Assembly (NCBI GenBank): GCA_030634425.1
Contig: DAOWAU010000008.1
Coordinates: forward strand, 1 to 13,758
DNA length: 13,758 nt
Direction of reading: 5' to 3'
Origin: Dehalococcoidia bacterium
Lineage (GTDB): Bacteria > Chloroflexota > Dehalococcoidia > Dehalococcoidales > E44-bin46
Below the pieces are notes generated by a model. That model saw only the letters and a list, made by a program, of their open reading frames with translations. It was not told the origin of the DNA and made no database searches. Within the stretch, counting starts at the first letter, position 1, and the number at the start of each line of letters is the position of its first letter. The translations under genes and the position numbers were made by a program. Shown piece by piece: positions 7,607-13,758 of this stretch.

Positions 7607-7688
7607 TGAGGACCCTTTACCATAGTTAGCAGCTATTGCTGCCAAGGAAACCGGAATTGAGGCTTTTCGTATTTATGGTGGGCGGTAG
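7584..7688 (+). pseudogene. Remnant 5' end of a gene once coupled to the pyrophosphorylase
   Basis: A strong ribosome binding site GGAGGAGGG (7570-7578) lies five bases before an ATG at 7584, inside the 3' end of the pyrophosphorylase gene. This is the pattern of a translationally coupled downstream gene. The frame reads MAKQLSFDEDPLP and then meets TAG (7623-7625). It continues in the same frame as LAAIAAKETGIEAFRIYGG, and ends at TAG 7686-7688 inside the tRNA remnant. The sequence looks like protein but I do not recognise the family. The likely reading is the stump of an operon gene cut off by the rearrangement next to it. A real 13-residue peptide is possible but less likely. Confidence 0.4.
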
Positions 7689-7710
7689 GGGACTTGAACC
7701 TCCGACCTCT
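7676..7710 (-). tRNA. Truncated tRNA gene: 3' end only, with CCA
   Basis: Read on the minus strand, this is the 3' end of a tRNA. It has the variable-loop-like AGGTC, then GGAGG (7703-7699), the T-loop TTCAAGT (7698-7692), CCCCT (7691-7687), the acceptor strand ACCGCCC (7686-7680), the discriminator A, and CCA (7678-7676). The T-stem has one mismatch and one wobble. The D-arm, anticodon arm and 5' acceptor strand are absent: directly upstream is the coding end of the MoaD-like gene. It cannot be a working tRNA. Short 3' tRNA copies like this are left at the ends of elements that integrate into tRNA genes. The acceptor strand resembles valine tRNAs, but the identity is uncertain. Confidence 0.7.
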
Positions 7711-7982
7711 TATCCTCCTCCGATTGCTACAGCCAGGAGAATGTCGTCTCCGTCCTTGACCGGCTTGTCCAGTAGCTCTGGGTAAGGCCTTTTTCTGTTG
7801 ACATAAACATTGATGTAATCAAGTAGTTTGCCGTTCTTATCAAACAGCGCTTCCTTCATGGCGGGGTACTTCTTGACTAGTTGGGCGAGGCATTGACCAA
7901 CTGTACTTCCGTCTACCTCGATTACCTGTTCTCCGTCGGTATATTTGTCCAGGATGGCGTAAACCTTTATCGTTACACTCAT
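7710..7982 (-). CDS. MoaD/ThiS-family ubiquitin-like sulfur carrier protein
   Basis: This 90-residue protein has the beta-grasp sulfur-carrier pattern. It opens with a strand MSVTIKVYAIL, has a central helix around TVGQCLAQLVKKYP, a late VKDGDDILLAVAI strand, and a C-terminal Gly-Gly tail (ends IGGG). That tail is adenylated and thiocarboxylated to pass sulfur to molybdopterin (MoaD) or thiamine (ThiS) synthesis. MoaD is favoured because a tungsten/molybdopterin-type oxidoreductase is encoded just upstream in the same direction. Its ATG overlaps the TGA stop of lpd by four bases (ATGA), and GGGG at 7988-7991 serves as ribosome binding site, so translation is coupled to lpd. The stop codon abuts the truncated tRNA. 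Confidence 0.85.
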   Translation of the reverse strand: MSVTIKVYAILDKYTDGEQVIEVDGSTVGQCLAQLVKKYPAMKEALFDKNGKLLDYINVYVNRKRPYPELLDKPVKDGDDILLAVAIGGG

Positions 7983-9367
7983 TTCTTCCCCTTTTGGAAG
8001 TGGATTGAGCCATCTAGCTGTCCCATCGCCGTCTCGAGTATCGCCTCAGATAGGGTAGGGTGGGCGTGGAGAGTGGAAGCAATATCTCTAGCCGTTGCCC
8101 CCATTTGTATGGCAAACGTACCTTCAGCAATAAGTTCGCTGGCATGCGGTCCCATAATGTGCATGCTCAGAACCTTGCCGGTCTCGGCATTACAAATCAT
8201 TTTGACTATACCCATTGTCTCATTCATGGCGACAGCACGGCCGCAGGCGAGAAAGGGAAATTTACTCACTTTATAAGGAATGCCACTATCCTTTGCTTGC
8301 GCCTCGGTGATACCAACGCCAGCTATCTCCGGGTGGGTGAAGATACAGCAAGGGACGGCATGATAATCTGCCTGGCGACGGTGACCAAGAGCATTCTCGG
8401 CTGCTATCTCTCCCTCGTAGGAGGCAACATGAGCCAGCATCCTCTTGCCAAGGACATCGCCGACGGCGTAGATATCATCTACATTTGTTTTAAGGTGCTC
8501 GTTCGCTACAATAGCCCGGCCATCCATCTTTATCCCCAGTTCTGATAAGTCCAGCCCCTCGGTATAGGGTTGGCGCCCGGTAGCCATGAGTACCATCTGC
8601 CCCTCAACTCCCTGCTCGCCATCTGGGGTATCCCAGACTACCTTGAGGGCTGCACCTTCCTTTTTGATTGCCTTGACCGCAGCTCCGATTTTGACTGCAA
8701 TACCTTGCTTGGGTAGGGTCTGAGCGAAACGTCGGCCAATCTCTTCATCAACAGGCTCCAGTCGGAGGGGGCGTCTCTTCACAACAGTCACCTTTGTTCC
8801 CAACGCATTAAAAAGGGTGGCGAACTCAATACCTACGTGACTTCCGCCAATAACCACCAGGCTTTCTGGCAGCTCTTTCAGCTCAAGGATGTCATCGGTG
8901 GTGAGCACTCCAGGCAGTTCTAAGCCGGGGATGGGAAGCAGAGCTGACTCGGAGCCGGTGGCGATAATAAGCTTTTTGGTTGCTATCTCTTCGTTATTCA
9001 CTTTGATGAGGTGTGGGGATAAGATGCGGCCATTGCCTCTGTGGACACTTATCTTGTTTGTTTTCATTAATCGTTCAACACCGGAGACTAATTTGTGAAC
9101 CACGTTGCTTTTACGGGCCATAATCTTTGGGAAATCTATGGCGACGTTGCCAACATCTATTCCGAAGTCGCTTGCCCTTCTCGCTTCAATGAGCACCTCC
9201 ACACTTTTGATAAGTGCCTTGGTGGGGATACAACCCCGATTGAGACAGGTGCCACCCAGCTTGTCCTTTTCTACCAGAGCCACCTTCGCCCCCAGGTGAG
9301 CGGCATGGATTGCTGCCACGTAGCCTGCGGGACCGCCTCCAATTATCACTATATCCTTTTCATTCAA
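7979..9367 (-). CDS. lpdA: Dihydrolipoyl dehydrogenase
   Basis: This flavoprotein reoxidises dihydrolipoamide, here most likely on the glycine cleavage H protein, passing electrons to NAD. The 462 residues are typical. It shows the FAD-binding GGGPAG (10-15), the redox disulfide Cys41 and Cys46 in GGTCLNRGCIPTK, the NAD-binding VVIGGSHVGIE (about 171-181) and the second FAD motif YAVGDV. The dimer-interface HAHPTLSE has catalytic His436 and Glu441. The start is a TTG at 9365-9367, eight bases after GAGGAG (9376-9381). An ATG four bases later is out of frame and would not give this protein. The start overlaps the end of gcvPB by eight bases, so lpd is translationally coupled to the glycine cleavage genes. 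Confidence 0.96.
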   Translation of the reverse strand: MNEKDIVIIGGGPAGYVAAIHAAHLGAKVALVEKDKLGGTCLNRGCIPTKALIKSVEVLIEARRASDFGIDVGNVAIDFPKIMARKSNVVHKLVSGVERLMKTNKISVHRGNGRILSPHLIKVNNEEIATKKLIIATGSESALLPIPGLELPGVLTTDDILELKELPESLVVIGGSHVGIEFATLFNALGTKVTVVKRRPLRLEPVDEEIGRRFAQTLPKQGIAVKIGAAVKAIKKEGAALKVVWDTPDGEQGVEGQMVLMATGRQPYTEGLDLSELGIKMDGRAIVANEHLKTNVDDIYAVGDVLGKRMLAHVASYEGEIAAENALGHRRQADYHAVPCCIFTHPEIAGVGITEAQAKDSGIPYKVSKFPFLACGRAVAMNETMGIVKMICNAETGKVLSMHIMGPHASELIAEGTFAIQMGATARDIASTLHAHPTLSEAILETAMGQLDGSIHFQKGKK

Positions 9368-10814
9368 AGCGTTGGCTCCTCATCTCCCAGCGCAGGTCTG
9401 GTTTTCTGGCTGCCATGACCTCGTCGAGCCGCCTGACCGGTGTGTTGTGGGGGGCTGTGTGCAAGATTTCAGGGTTTTCATCTGCCTCCTTGGCTATTTC
9501 TTCCATAGCGTCAATGTATGCATCCAGCGTTTCTTTGCTCTCTGTCTCGGTAGGTTCAGTCATGAGGGCTTCATCAACTATCAGGGGGAAATAAACAGTG
9601 GGGGGGTGAAAGCCGTAATCAAGTAGACGCTTGGCGATATCTACCGTATGAACGCCCTTTGCTTTCTGCCGTTTGCTGGAAAATATCACCTCATGCATAC
9701 AGGTGCGGTCATAGGGCAGATGATAGAATGCCTTTAGCTTCTCCTTAAGGTAGTTGGCATTTATGACTGCGTTCTCGCTAACCTCTTTAAGTCCTTCCGC
9801 GCCGAGGGAGCATATATAAGCATAAGCCTTGACCATCACGCCAAAGTTTCCATAAGCTGCTCCCAGGCTGCCTATAGACTTGGCTGGTGTGGTGAATGTG
9901 TACCCCTCCCTGTTCTTGGCCACTAAAGGTGTGGGTAAGAAGTCGGCTAAATCTGACCTGACGCAGACAGGACCCGACCCCGGTCCGCCACCCCCGTGAG
10001 GGGTGCTAAAGGTCTTGTGAAGATTCAACTGGACACAATCAAAGCCCAAGTCTCCGAATTTCACTTTCCCCAGCATAGAGTTCAGGTTGGCTCCGTCACC
10101 GAACAGCAGCCCGCCTTTGTGATGCACGAGTTTGGTTATTTCAGCTATTTGCGGGTCAAATAAACCCAAGGTAGTTGGTAGTGTCAAGGTTAGGGCAGCG
10201 ACCTCCTCGTTCATCATGGACTCAAGGCTCTTCAAATCTATGTTGCCATCATTATCAGAGGACACAGTGCTTATCTCAAACCCGCACATAGCAGCTGTGG
10301 CTGGATTTGTGCCATGCGCCGAGTCTGGCACCAGTATCTTGACCCGCATCTTATCCCCTCGGCTCTGATAATACGCTTTTACCATTAATATGCTGGCAAG
10401 CTCACCTTGAGCCCCAGCCATGGGTGCTAGGCTGGTGGCATCCATACCGGTGATCTCAGCCAAATGCTCCTGCAACTCAAACATAAGCTGTAGTGCCCCT
10501 TGAACAGAGCCTACTGGTTGATAGGGATGAATTGAAGCAAAGCCAGGCAGCTTGGCAATATCCTCATGCCATTTTGGATTATACTTCATGGTGCAGCTGC
10601 CTAAAGGGTAAAATCCCGTGTCTACTCCGTAATTGAGCTTACTTAGAGCCGTAAAATATCTCACCAGCTCCACCTCACTTATCTCGGGCAACTCAAGCTC
10701 TTGGCGAAGTAGCTCCTTGGGGGGTAGCTCTGCCGGGCTTACATCGAGAGAGGGAAGAGTGCAACCAATCCTGCCTGGCTGGCTAATATCAGGAAGTAAA
10801 TAATGATGACCCAT
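9360..10814 (-). CDS. gcvPB: Glycine dehydrogenase (decarboxylating) subunit 2
   Basis: This is the C-terminal half of the glycine cleavage P protein, which decarboxylates glycine with pyridoxal phosphate and loads the aminomethyl group onto lipoylated H protein. It works as a complex with GcvPA. The 484 residues have the expected size. Signature parts are FYPLGSCTMKYNPK (69-82), PMAGAQGEL (131-139), the DSAHGTNPA stretch (164-172), and NLHKTFSTPHGGGGPG (264-279), in which Lys267 is the pyridoxal-phosphate lysine. It begins 13 bases after the gcvPA stop, with a GGGGGTGAG ribosome binding site partly overlapping that stop, and runs into lpd. Confidence 0.97.
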   Translation of the reverse strand: MGHHYLLPDISQPGRIGCTLPSLDVSPAELPPKELLRQELELPEISEVELVRYFTALSKLNYGVDTGFYPLGSCTMKYNPKWHEDIAKLPGFASIHPYQPVGSVQGALQLMFELQEHLAEITGMDATSLAPMAGAQGELASILMVKAYYQSRGDKMRVKILVPDSAHGTNPATAAMCGFEISTVSSDNDGNIDLKSLESMMNEEVAALTLTLPTTLGLFDPQIAEITKLVHHKGGLLFGDGANLNSMLGKVKFGDLGFDCVQLNLHKTFSTPHGGGGPGSGPVCVRSDLADFLPTPLVAKNREGYTFTTPAKSIGSLGAAYGNFGVMVKAYAYICSLGAEGLKEVSENAVINANYLKEKLKAFYHLPYDRTCMHEVIFSSKRQKAKGVHTVDIAKRLLDYGFHPPTVYFPLIVDEALMTEPTETESKETLDAYIDAMEEIAKEADENPEILHTAPHNTPVRRLDEVMAARKPDLRWEMRSQRFE

Positions 10815-10827
10815 TTCTCACCCCCAT

Positions 10828-12132
10828 CTAAAGTGCTGATAGAATTTCTACCAACCTGTCTATATCTCGCTTGGTGTTTACCTCAGTGACGCAGAGCAGC
10901 ATGCTGCCTTCTATCATGTGGCTGATATCCAGCCCCCCGATTATTCTTTCCTTAAAAAGCGCTTCGTTTACCTGCTGGGGGTTCATCGGGCAACGCACGA
11001 CAAATTCCTTGAAGAAAGGCTGCTGGAAAACGAGGGAATATCCTTTGAGCTTACCTATTGCCTCAGCAGCATAGTGAGCCTTGTGGTAGCAGAGCTCAGC
11101 TACTTGGCGCAGTCCTCTTTTGCCTAGGGTGGCGAGATAAATCGCTGTTGCCAGGGACACCAGAGCTTCGTTGGTGCAGATATTGGATGTAGCCCGTTCC
11201 CTTCTGATATGCTGTTCCCGGGTTGCCATAGTCAGCACGTATCCCGGCTTACCGTTGGCATCCACAGTCTTACCTGCGAGCCTGCCTGGTATCTGACGCA
11301 CGTATTCCTTGCGGCAGGTGAAAATGCCCACTCCCGGCCCCCCAAAGTTTATCGGATTGCCTAGAGCCTGCCCTTCAGCAACAGCAATATCAGCCCCATA
11401 CTCTCCCGGCGACTTAAACATACCCAGGGAAATGGTGTCAGCTATAACGATGAGCAATGCCCCAATATCATTGGCTTTCCGTGTATATGTTCCCATGTCT
11501 TCAAAATAGCCAAAGAAGTTAGGCTGCTGAACTATCAAACAGGCACAGTCCGAAGATGGATTAACCGAATCTGGCTCCATCTTCTCCATGGGGATGTTGT
11601 GACCACTGACGTAGGTGTCTATGATGCTACGGTACCTTGGGTTCACTGTGGACAGGACGGCGACTTTGCCCCTCTTTGTGATTCGGCACGCCATCAGAGC
11701 AGCTTCAGCCGCTGCCGTACTGCCATCGTACATCCCGGCGTTGCTCACCTCCATCCCGGTGAGCTGGCAGACCAGCGACTGATACTCATAGATGGCTTGC
11801 AGTGTCCCCTGGCTCGCCTCAGCCTGATATGGAGTGTAAGAAGTATAGAACTCGCTACGACCAGTGATGTGGCCAACCACGCTGGGGATGAAGTGCCTGT
11901 AGTAGCCGGCTCCTAGAAAACAGGCGTAGTCATCCAGATTCGCATTGTGGTTTGATAGCCGACGAAGCTCGTCTTTGAATTCTATCTCAGAGAGAGGGGA
12001 AGGTAGTCTGAACTCAGCATTGCGAAATTCTTCGGGTACATCTTGAAATAGCTCATCAACGGAACCGACTCCGATCTCTTTCAACATAGCGCTCCGGTCG
12101 GCATCGGTATTAGGTATATAAGGCGATGGCAT
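10828..12132 (-). CDS. gcvPA: Glycine dehydrogenase (decarboxylating) subunit 1
   Basis: This is the N-terminal half of the two-subunit P protein of the glycine cleavage system, paired with GcvPB. The 434 residues are typical. It starts with the family opening YIPNTDADRSAML, followed by CFLGAGYYRHFIPSVV (71-86) and EFYTSYTPYQAEASQGTLQ (94-112), then GMYDGSTAAAEA (133-144). Like other GcvPA proteins it has the fold of a pyridoxal-phosphate enzyme but lacks the cofactor lysine motif of GcvPB. The ATG has GGGGGA (12141-12146) eight bases upstream. It is the first gene after the glycine riboswitch, so glycine should control the whole gcvPA-gcvPB-lpd-moaD unit. Confidence 0.97.
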   Translation of the reverse strand: MPSPYIPNTDADRSAMLKEIGVGSVDELFQDVPEEFRNAEFRLPSPLSEIEFKDELRRLSNHNANLDDYACFLGAGYYRHFIPSVVGHITGRSEFYTSYTPYQAEASQGTLQAIYEYQSLVCQLTGMEVSNAGMYDGSTAAAEAALMACRITKRGKVAVLSTVNPRYRSIIDTYVSGHNIPMEKMEPDSVNPSSDCACLIVQQPNFFGYFEDMGTYTRKANDIGALLIVIADTISLGMFKSPGEYGADIAVAEGQALGNPINFGGPGVGIFTCRKEYVRQIPGRLAGKTVDANGKPGYVLTMATREQHIRRERATSNICTNEALVSLATAIYLATLGKRGLRQVAELCYHKAHYAAEAIGKLKGYSLVFQQPFFKEFVVRCPMNPQQVNEALFKERIIGGLDISHMIEGSMLLCVTEVNTKRDIDRLVEILSAL

Positions 12133-12211
12133 TATATCAATCCCCCTTTTTTATTATGCTCATCACTATTCATCAAGGCTTCAAGTTCCGAGGGCTTACT
12201 CCATTATAAAA

Positions 12212-12254
12212 CTTTCAAAGATAAAGGCACAATCTGTTTAGTGTAGATTGCGCC
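12212..12254 (-). terminator. Hairpin terminator of the glycine riboswitch expression platform
   Basis: On the minus strand GGCGCAATCT (12254-12245) pairs over ten bases, with one G-T wobble, with AGATTGTGCC (12235-12226). The loop has nine bases, and the T-rich TTTATCTTT follows. It lies between the second aptamer and gcvPA. Its first two bases are also the last two bases of the aptamer P1 stem, so glycine-stabilised P1 could weaken it. The T-tract is interrupted, so termination may be partial. Confidence 0.65.
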
Positions 12255-12433
12255 TCTGTCCTTTTACCTGAGAGATTTCCTAAACTTAATATTTAGGCTG
12301 CCCCTTCGGTCGCCTCATATGAGGCTCTCTCCAGAGAACTTCCCTGCGGTAGTCCTTTTGCCTGAGAGTTTCGAGACACAGGTTAGCCCGGTCTCTTTCC
12401 CCTTCGGCTCCCTATGTAGGGTCTCTCCTACCG
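12253..12433 (-). promoter_or_regulatory. Tandem glycine riboswitch upstream of gcvPA
   Basis: Two consecutive glycine aptamers are readable on the minus strand. The first (12433-12347) is closed by CGGTAG/CTACCG and contains GGAGAG, GCCGAAGGGG (12408-12399) and CTCTCAGGCAAAAGGAC (12368-12352). After a linker of about nine bases the second (12337-12253) has GAGAGAG, a perfect GCCTCATATGAGGC hairpin, CCGAAGGGG (12309-12301) and CTCTCAGGTAAAAGGAC (12274-12258). These are the hallmark conserved elements of the family. Glycine binding normally turns on glycine-degradation genes. Here the terminator begins at the base of the second aptamer, which is consistent with an ON switch for the glycine cleavage genes that follow. 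Confidence 0.95.
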
Positions 12434-12447
12434 TCGGTACGGATATT

Positions 12448-12478
12448 AGTATATCTCACTATTAAATAAAACTTCCAA
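12448..12478 (-). promoter_or_regulatory. Candidate promoter for the glycine riboswitch and gcv operon
   Basis: On the minus strand TTGGAA (12473-12478) lies 19 bases before TATACT (12448-12453), or 17 bases before the overlapping GATATA (12450-12455). Transcription would start near 12441, right at the 5' edge of the first aptamer. The -35 element lies within the last codons of the aldehyde:ferredoxin oxidoreductase gene, so read-through from that gene could also enter the riboswitch. Confidence 0.45.
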
Positions 12479-13758
12479 GCCCCAATTGTTGCAGTTTCTC
12501 TTTCGTTGGTATTCCTGTCTCTCTGCTCCAGCCCCTTGCTTCGTAATATTCGTCTAACATCTGCTCGTAGTTCCTGATTCCACATTCAGCGACTGAAGAA
12601 TATTTTCCAAACTCTGGTATCTGGCAAGCCCTTGTGGGAAGCTGGTCATCTGCCCTTCCTATGCCTTCCCTAACGTTAATCATTCTTTGAAGATTGTAAA
12701 CCCGTTCCCCTATATTCAAAAGTTCTTGCTCGCTTATGTCCCAGCCTGTTAATGAGGAGACGAGTTCAGCGAATTCTGGGAGCACTAAGCCACTATATGA
12801 GAAAAACTTACATATCCCGAGAATATCCGGCAGTATGCCAAAATCCTGCAAAGTTTTTGCTATTCTTCCTTTGCCTTCTTCCGCAAAACGTTCTACAGTC
12901 TGAGGGTCGGGAAGTCCGTAAGGAACCAGCCCAAAGTCATTCTTGGCACTATCAAACGCCATACCTTCCAGGGGATGAATATGGCACATACCTCTATTGC
13001 CCGTCCCATACATTATCGCCAGAGCCTTTCCAGACCTTCCATCGTGTGCTGGCCCCTCGAGGCCCTTGACCTCTATTGCAAACAGGTTCGAGCCCTTACC
13101 AATTTTCTGAGAAGCGCGCCTGACTCCCTCGCCTAGAATTCTCCCTATGCCTTCTCTCTTGGCTATTTTATGGACCATGTCAACAATAGTGTCCGTGTTT
13201 CCCCAGGTAAGATCTAAGCCGTCGACCTCTTCCTTGCTCAGCATGCCTTGTTCGTAGCAGTCCATGACAAAAGCAATAGCTGCGCCTGTAGATATCGTGT
13301 CCAAGCCATACTCATTACACAGGTATGTGGCATATACGGCAGAATCCATATCATCGTTTAAGACGAAGAAGGTAAAGGCACAGATGCTTTCGTACTCGGA
13401 GCCTTCATGCTCAGGGGTTTTCCACTTCCCGGTCTCTACTCTAGCAATTCTGCCACACCGTAAAACACACCCTTTGTAGCACGCATTGGCTCTTATTAGG
13501 TTTTTACTTTCGAAGTGATTATAAAGCTCTTCTCCTTTCCCCCATGAGTTAGCCCTCCAATTCTTTGTCGGAATATCGCCAAGCTGATCATTTTGAGGTA
13601 TGTCTCCCGTAGTACCGCCCGGAGCCCAGCCTTCCCCGGCAGTGGCATCCAGGACTTTTTTGTTACCCGCCTTGACCGCTGTTTGAAACCTATCCGGTTT
13701 GGCAACGGGAATATTGCCGCTGCCTTTCACGGCAATGGCGAGCAAATTTTTTGAACCC
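12462..13758 (-). CDS. Aldehyde:ferredoxin oxidoreductase family protein (partial, N-terminus off window)
   Basis: The family oxidises aldehydes to acids with ferredoxin, using a tungsten- or molybdenum-bis-pterin and one [4Fe-4S] cluster. The visible part starts inside the protein at GSKNLLAIAVKG, the conserved segment near the end of domain 1, so about 200 residues lie beyond the right edge. Counting from the TTG codon at 13745, the cluster cysteines are Cys89, Cys93 and Cys97 (CYKGCVLRCGR) plus Cys312 in DILGICKF. GSEYES (116-121), NEYGLDTIS (144-152) and the DILG loop match the pterin- and tungsten-site motifs. The first cysteine spacing is C-x3-C rather than the usual C-x2-C. The substrate cannot be told from sequence. 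It lies directly upstream of the glycine riboswitch on the same strand. Confidence 0.92.
   Translation of the reverse strand, partial: GSKNLLAIAVKGSGNIPVAKPDRFQTAVKAGNKKVLDATAGEGWAPGGTTGDIPQNDQLGDIPTKNWRANSWGKGEELYNHFESKNLIRANACYKGCVLRCGRIARVETGKWKTPEHEGSEYESICAFTFFVLNDDMDSAVYATYLCNEYGLDTISTGAAIAFVMDCYEQGMLSKEEVDGLDLTWGNTDTIVDMVHKIAKREGIGRILGEGVRRASQKIGKGSNLFAIEVKGLEGPAHDGRSGKALAIMYGTGNRGMCHIHPLEGMAFDSAKNDFGLVPYGLPDPQTVERFAEEGKGRIAKTLQDFGILPDILGICKFFSYSGLVLPEFAELVSSLTGWDISEQELLNIGERVYNLQRMINVREGIGRADDQLPTRACQIPEFGKYSSVAECGIRNYEQMLDEYYEARGWSRETGIPTKEKLQQLGLGSFI

Larger units (their letters stand above)
12133..12461 (-). other. Leader region of the gcv operon
   Basis: This 329-base gap between the oxidoreductase gene and gcvPA is filled by the promoter, the tandem glycine riboswitch and its terminator. 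About 93 bases of AT-rich leader then carry the gcvPA ribosome binding site. No other gene is seen in it. Confidence 0.8.

Noticed and set aside
7629..7642. GCAGC-TATT-GCTGC hairpin between the convergent pyrophosphorylase and MoaD-like genes
   Set aside because: The stem is only five pairs, no T-run follows on either strand, and it lies within a protein-like frame (AAIAA), which explains the symmetry.
8060..8545. 161-codon plus-strand frame opposite lpd
   Set aside because: It is antisense to a clearly conserved dihydrolipoyl dehydrogenase and resembles no protein family.
1..13758. CRISPR array, insertion sequence, or phage genes
   Set aside because: No regularly spaced repeats, transposase, integrase or phage structural gene was seen; the only mobility hint is the truncated tRNA end.

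Overview
This 13.8 kb window is ordinary bacterial chromosome with moderate GC content, purine-rich ribosome binding sites and several TTG or GTG starts. The gene set (split glycine dehydrogenase under a glycine riboswitch, a tungsten-type aldehyde:ferredoxin oxidoreductase, a second-type YchF-like protein, a NDP-sugar pyrophosphorylase) suggests an anaerobe. My best guess is Chloroflexota, class Dehalococcoidia. That is an inference from style and gene neighbourhood, not a proof.

Left part (1-3216): a GC-rich intergenic block with inverted repeats; a stand-alone receiver-domain response regulator on the minus strand with its own promoter; a structured intergenic stretch with a possible small RNA or attenuator; then a divergent pair, a YchF/OLA1-like protein with a damaged nucleotide-binding site (minus) and holA, the DNA polymerase III delta subunit (plus). 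Middle (3217-7709): a near-consensus promoter overlapping the holA stop drives alaS (alanyl-tRNA synthetase), followed by ruvX (Holliday junction resolvase-like). Next comes a sugar-nucleotide pyrophosphorylase whose 3' end carries the start of a broken downstream frame. The plus-strand block ends at a scar that includes only the 3' end of a tRNA gene.

Right part (7710-13758), all on the minus strand and read from right to left: the C-terminal two thirds of an aldehyde:ferredoxin oxidoreductase, a promoter, a tandem glycine riboswitch with a terminator hairpin, then gcvPA, gcvPB, lpd and a MoaD/ThiS-like sulfur carrier, closely packed with overlaps. Glycine would switch on the P-protein halves and dihydrolipoamide dehydrogenase of the glycine cleavage system; the T and H proteins are not here. 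The MoaD-like carrier fits the molybdopterin/tungstopterin cofactor needed by the neighbouring oxidoreductase, but it sits in the glycine-controlled operon.

The points most worth a second look are the truncated tRNA end beside the broken frame (7584-7712), the degenerate YchF-like GTPase, the MoaD-like gene fused into the gcv operon, and the possible small RNA or attenuator at 744-889.
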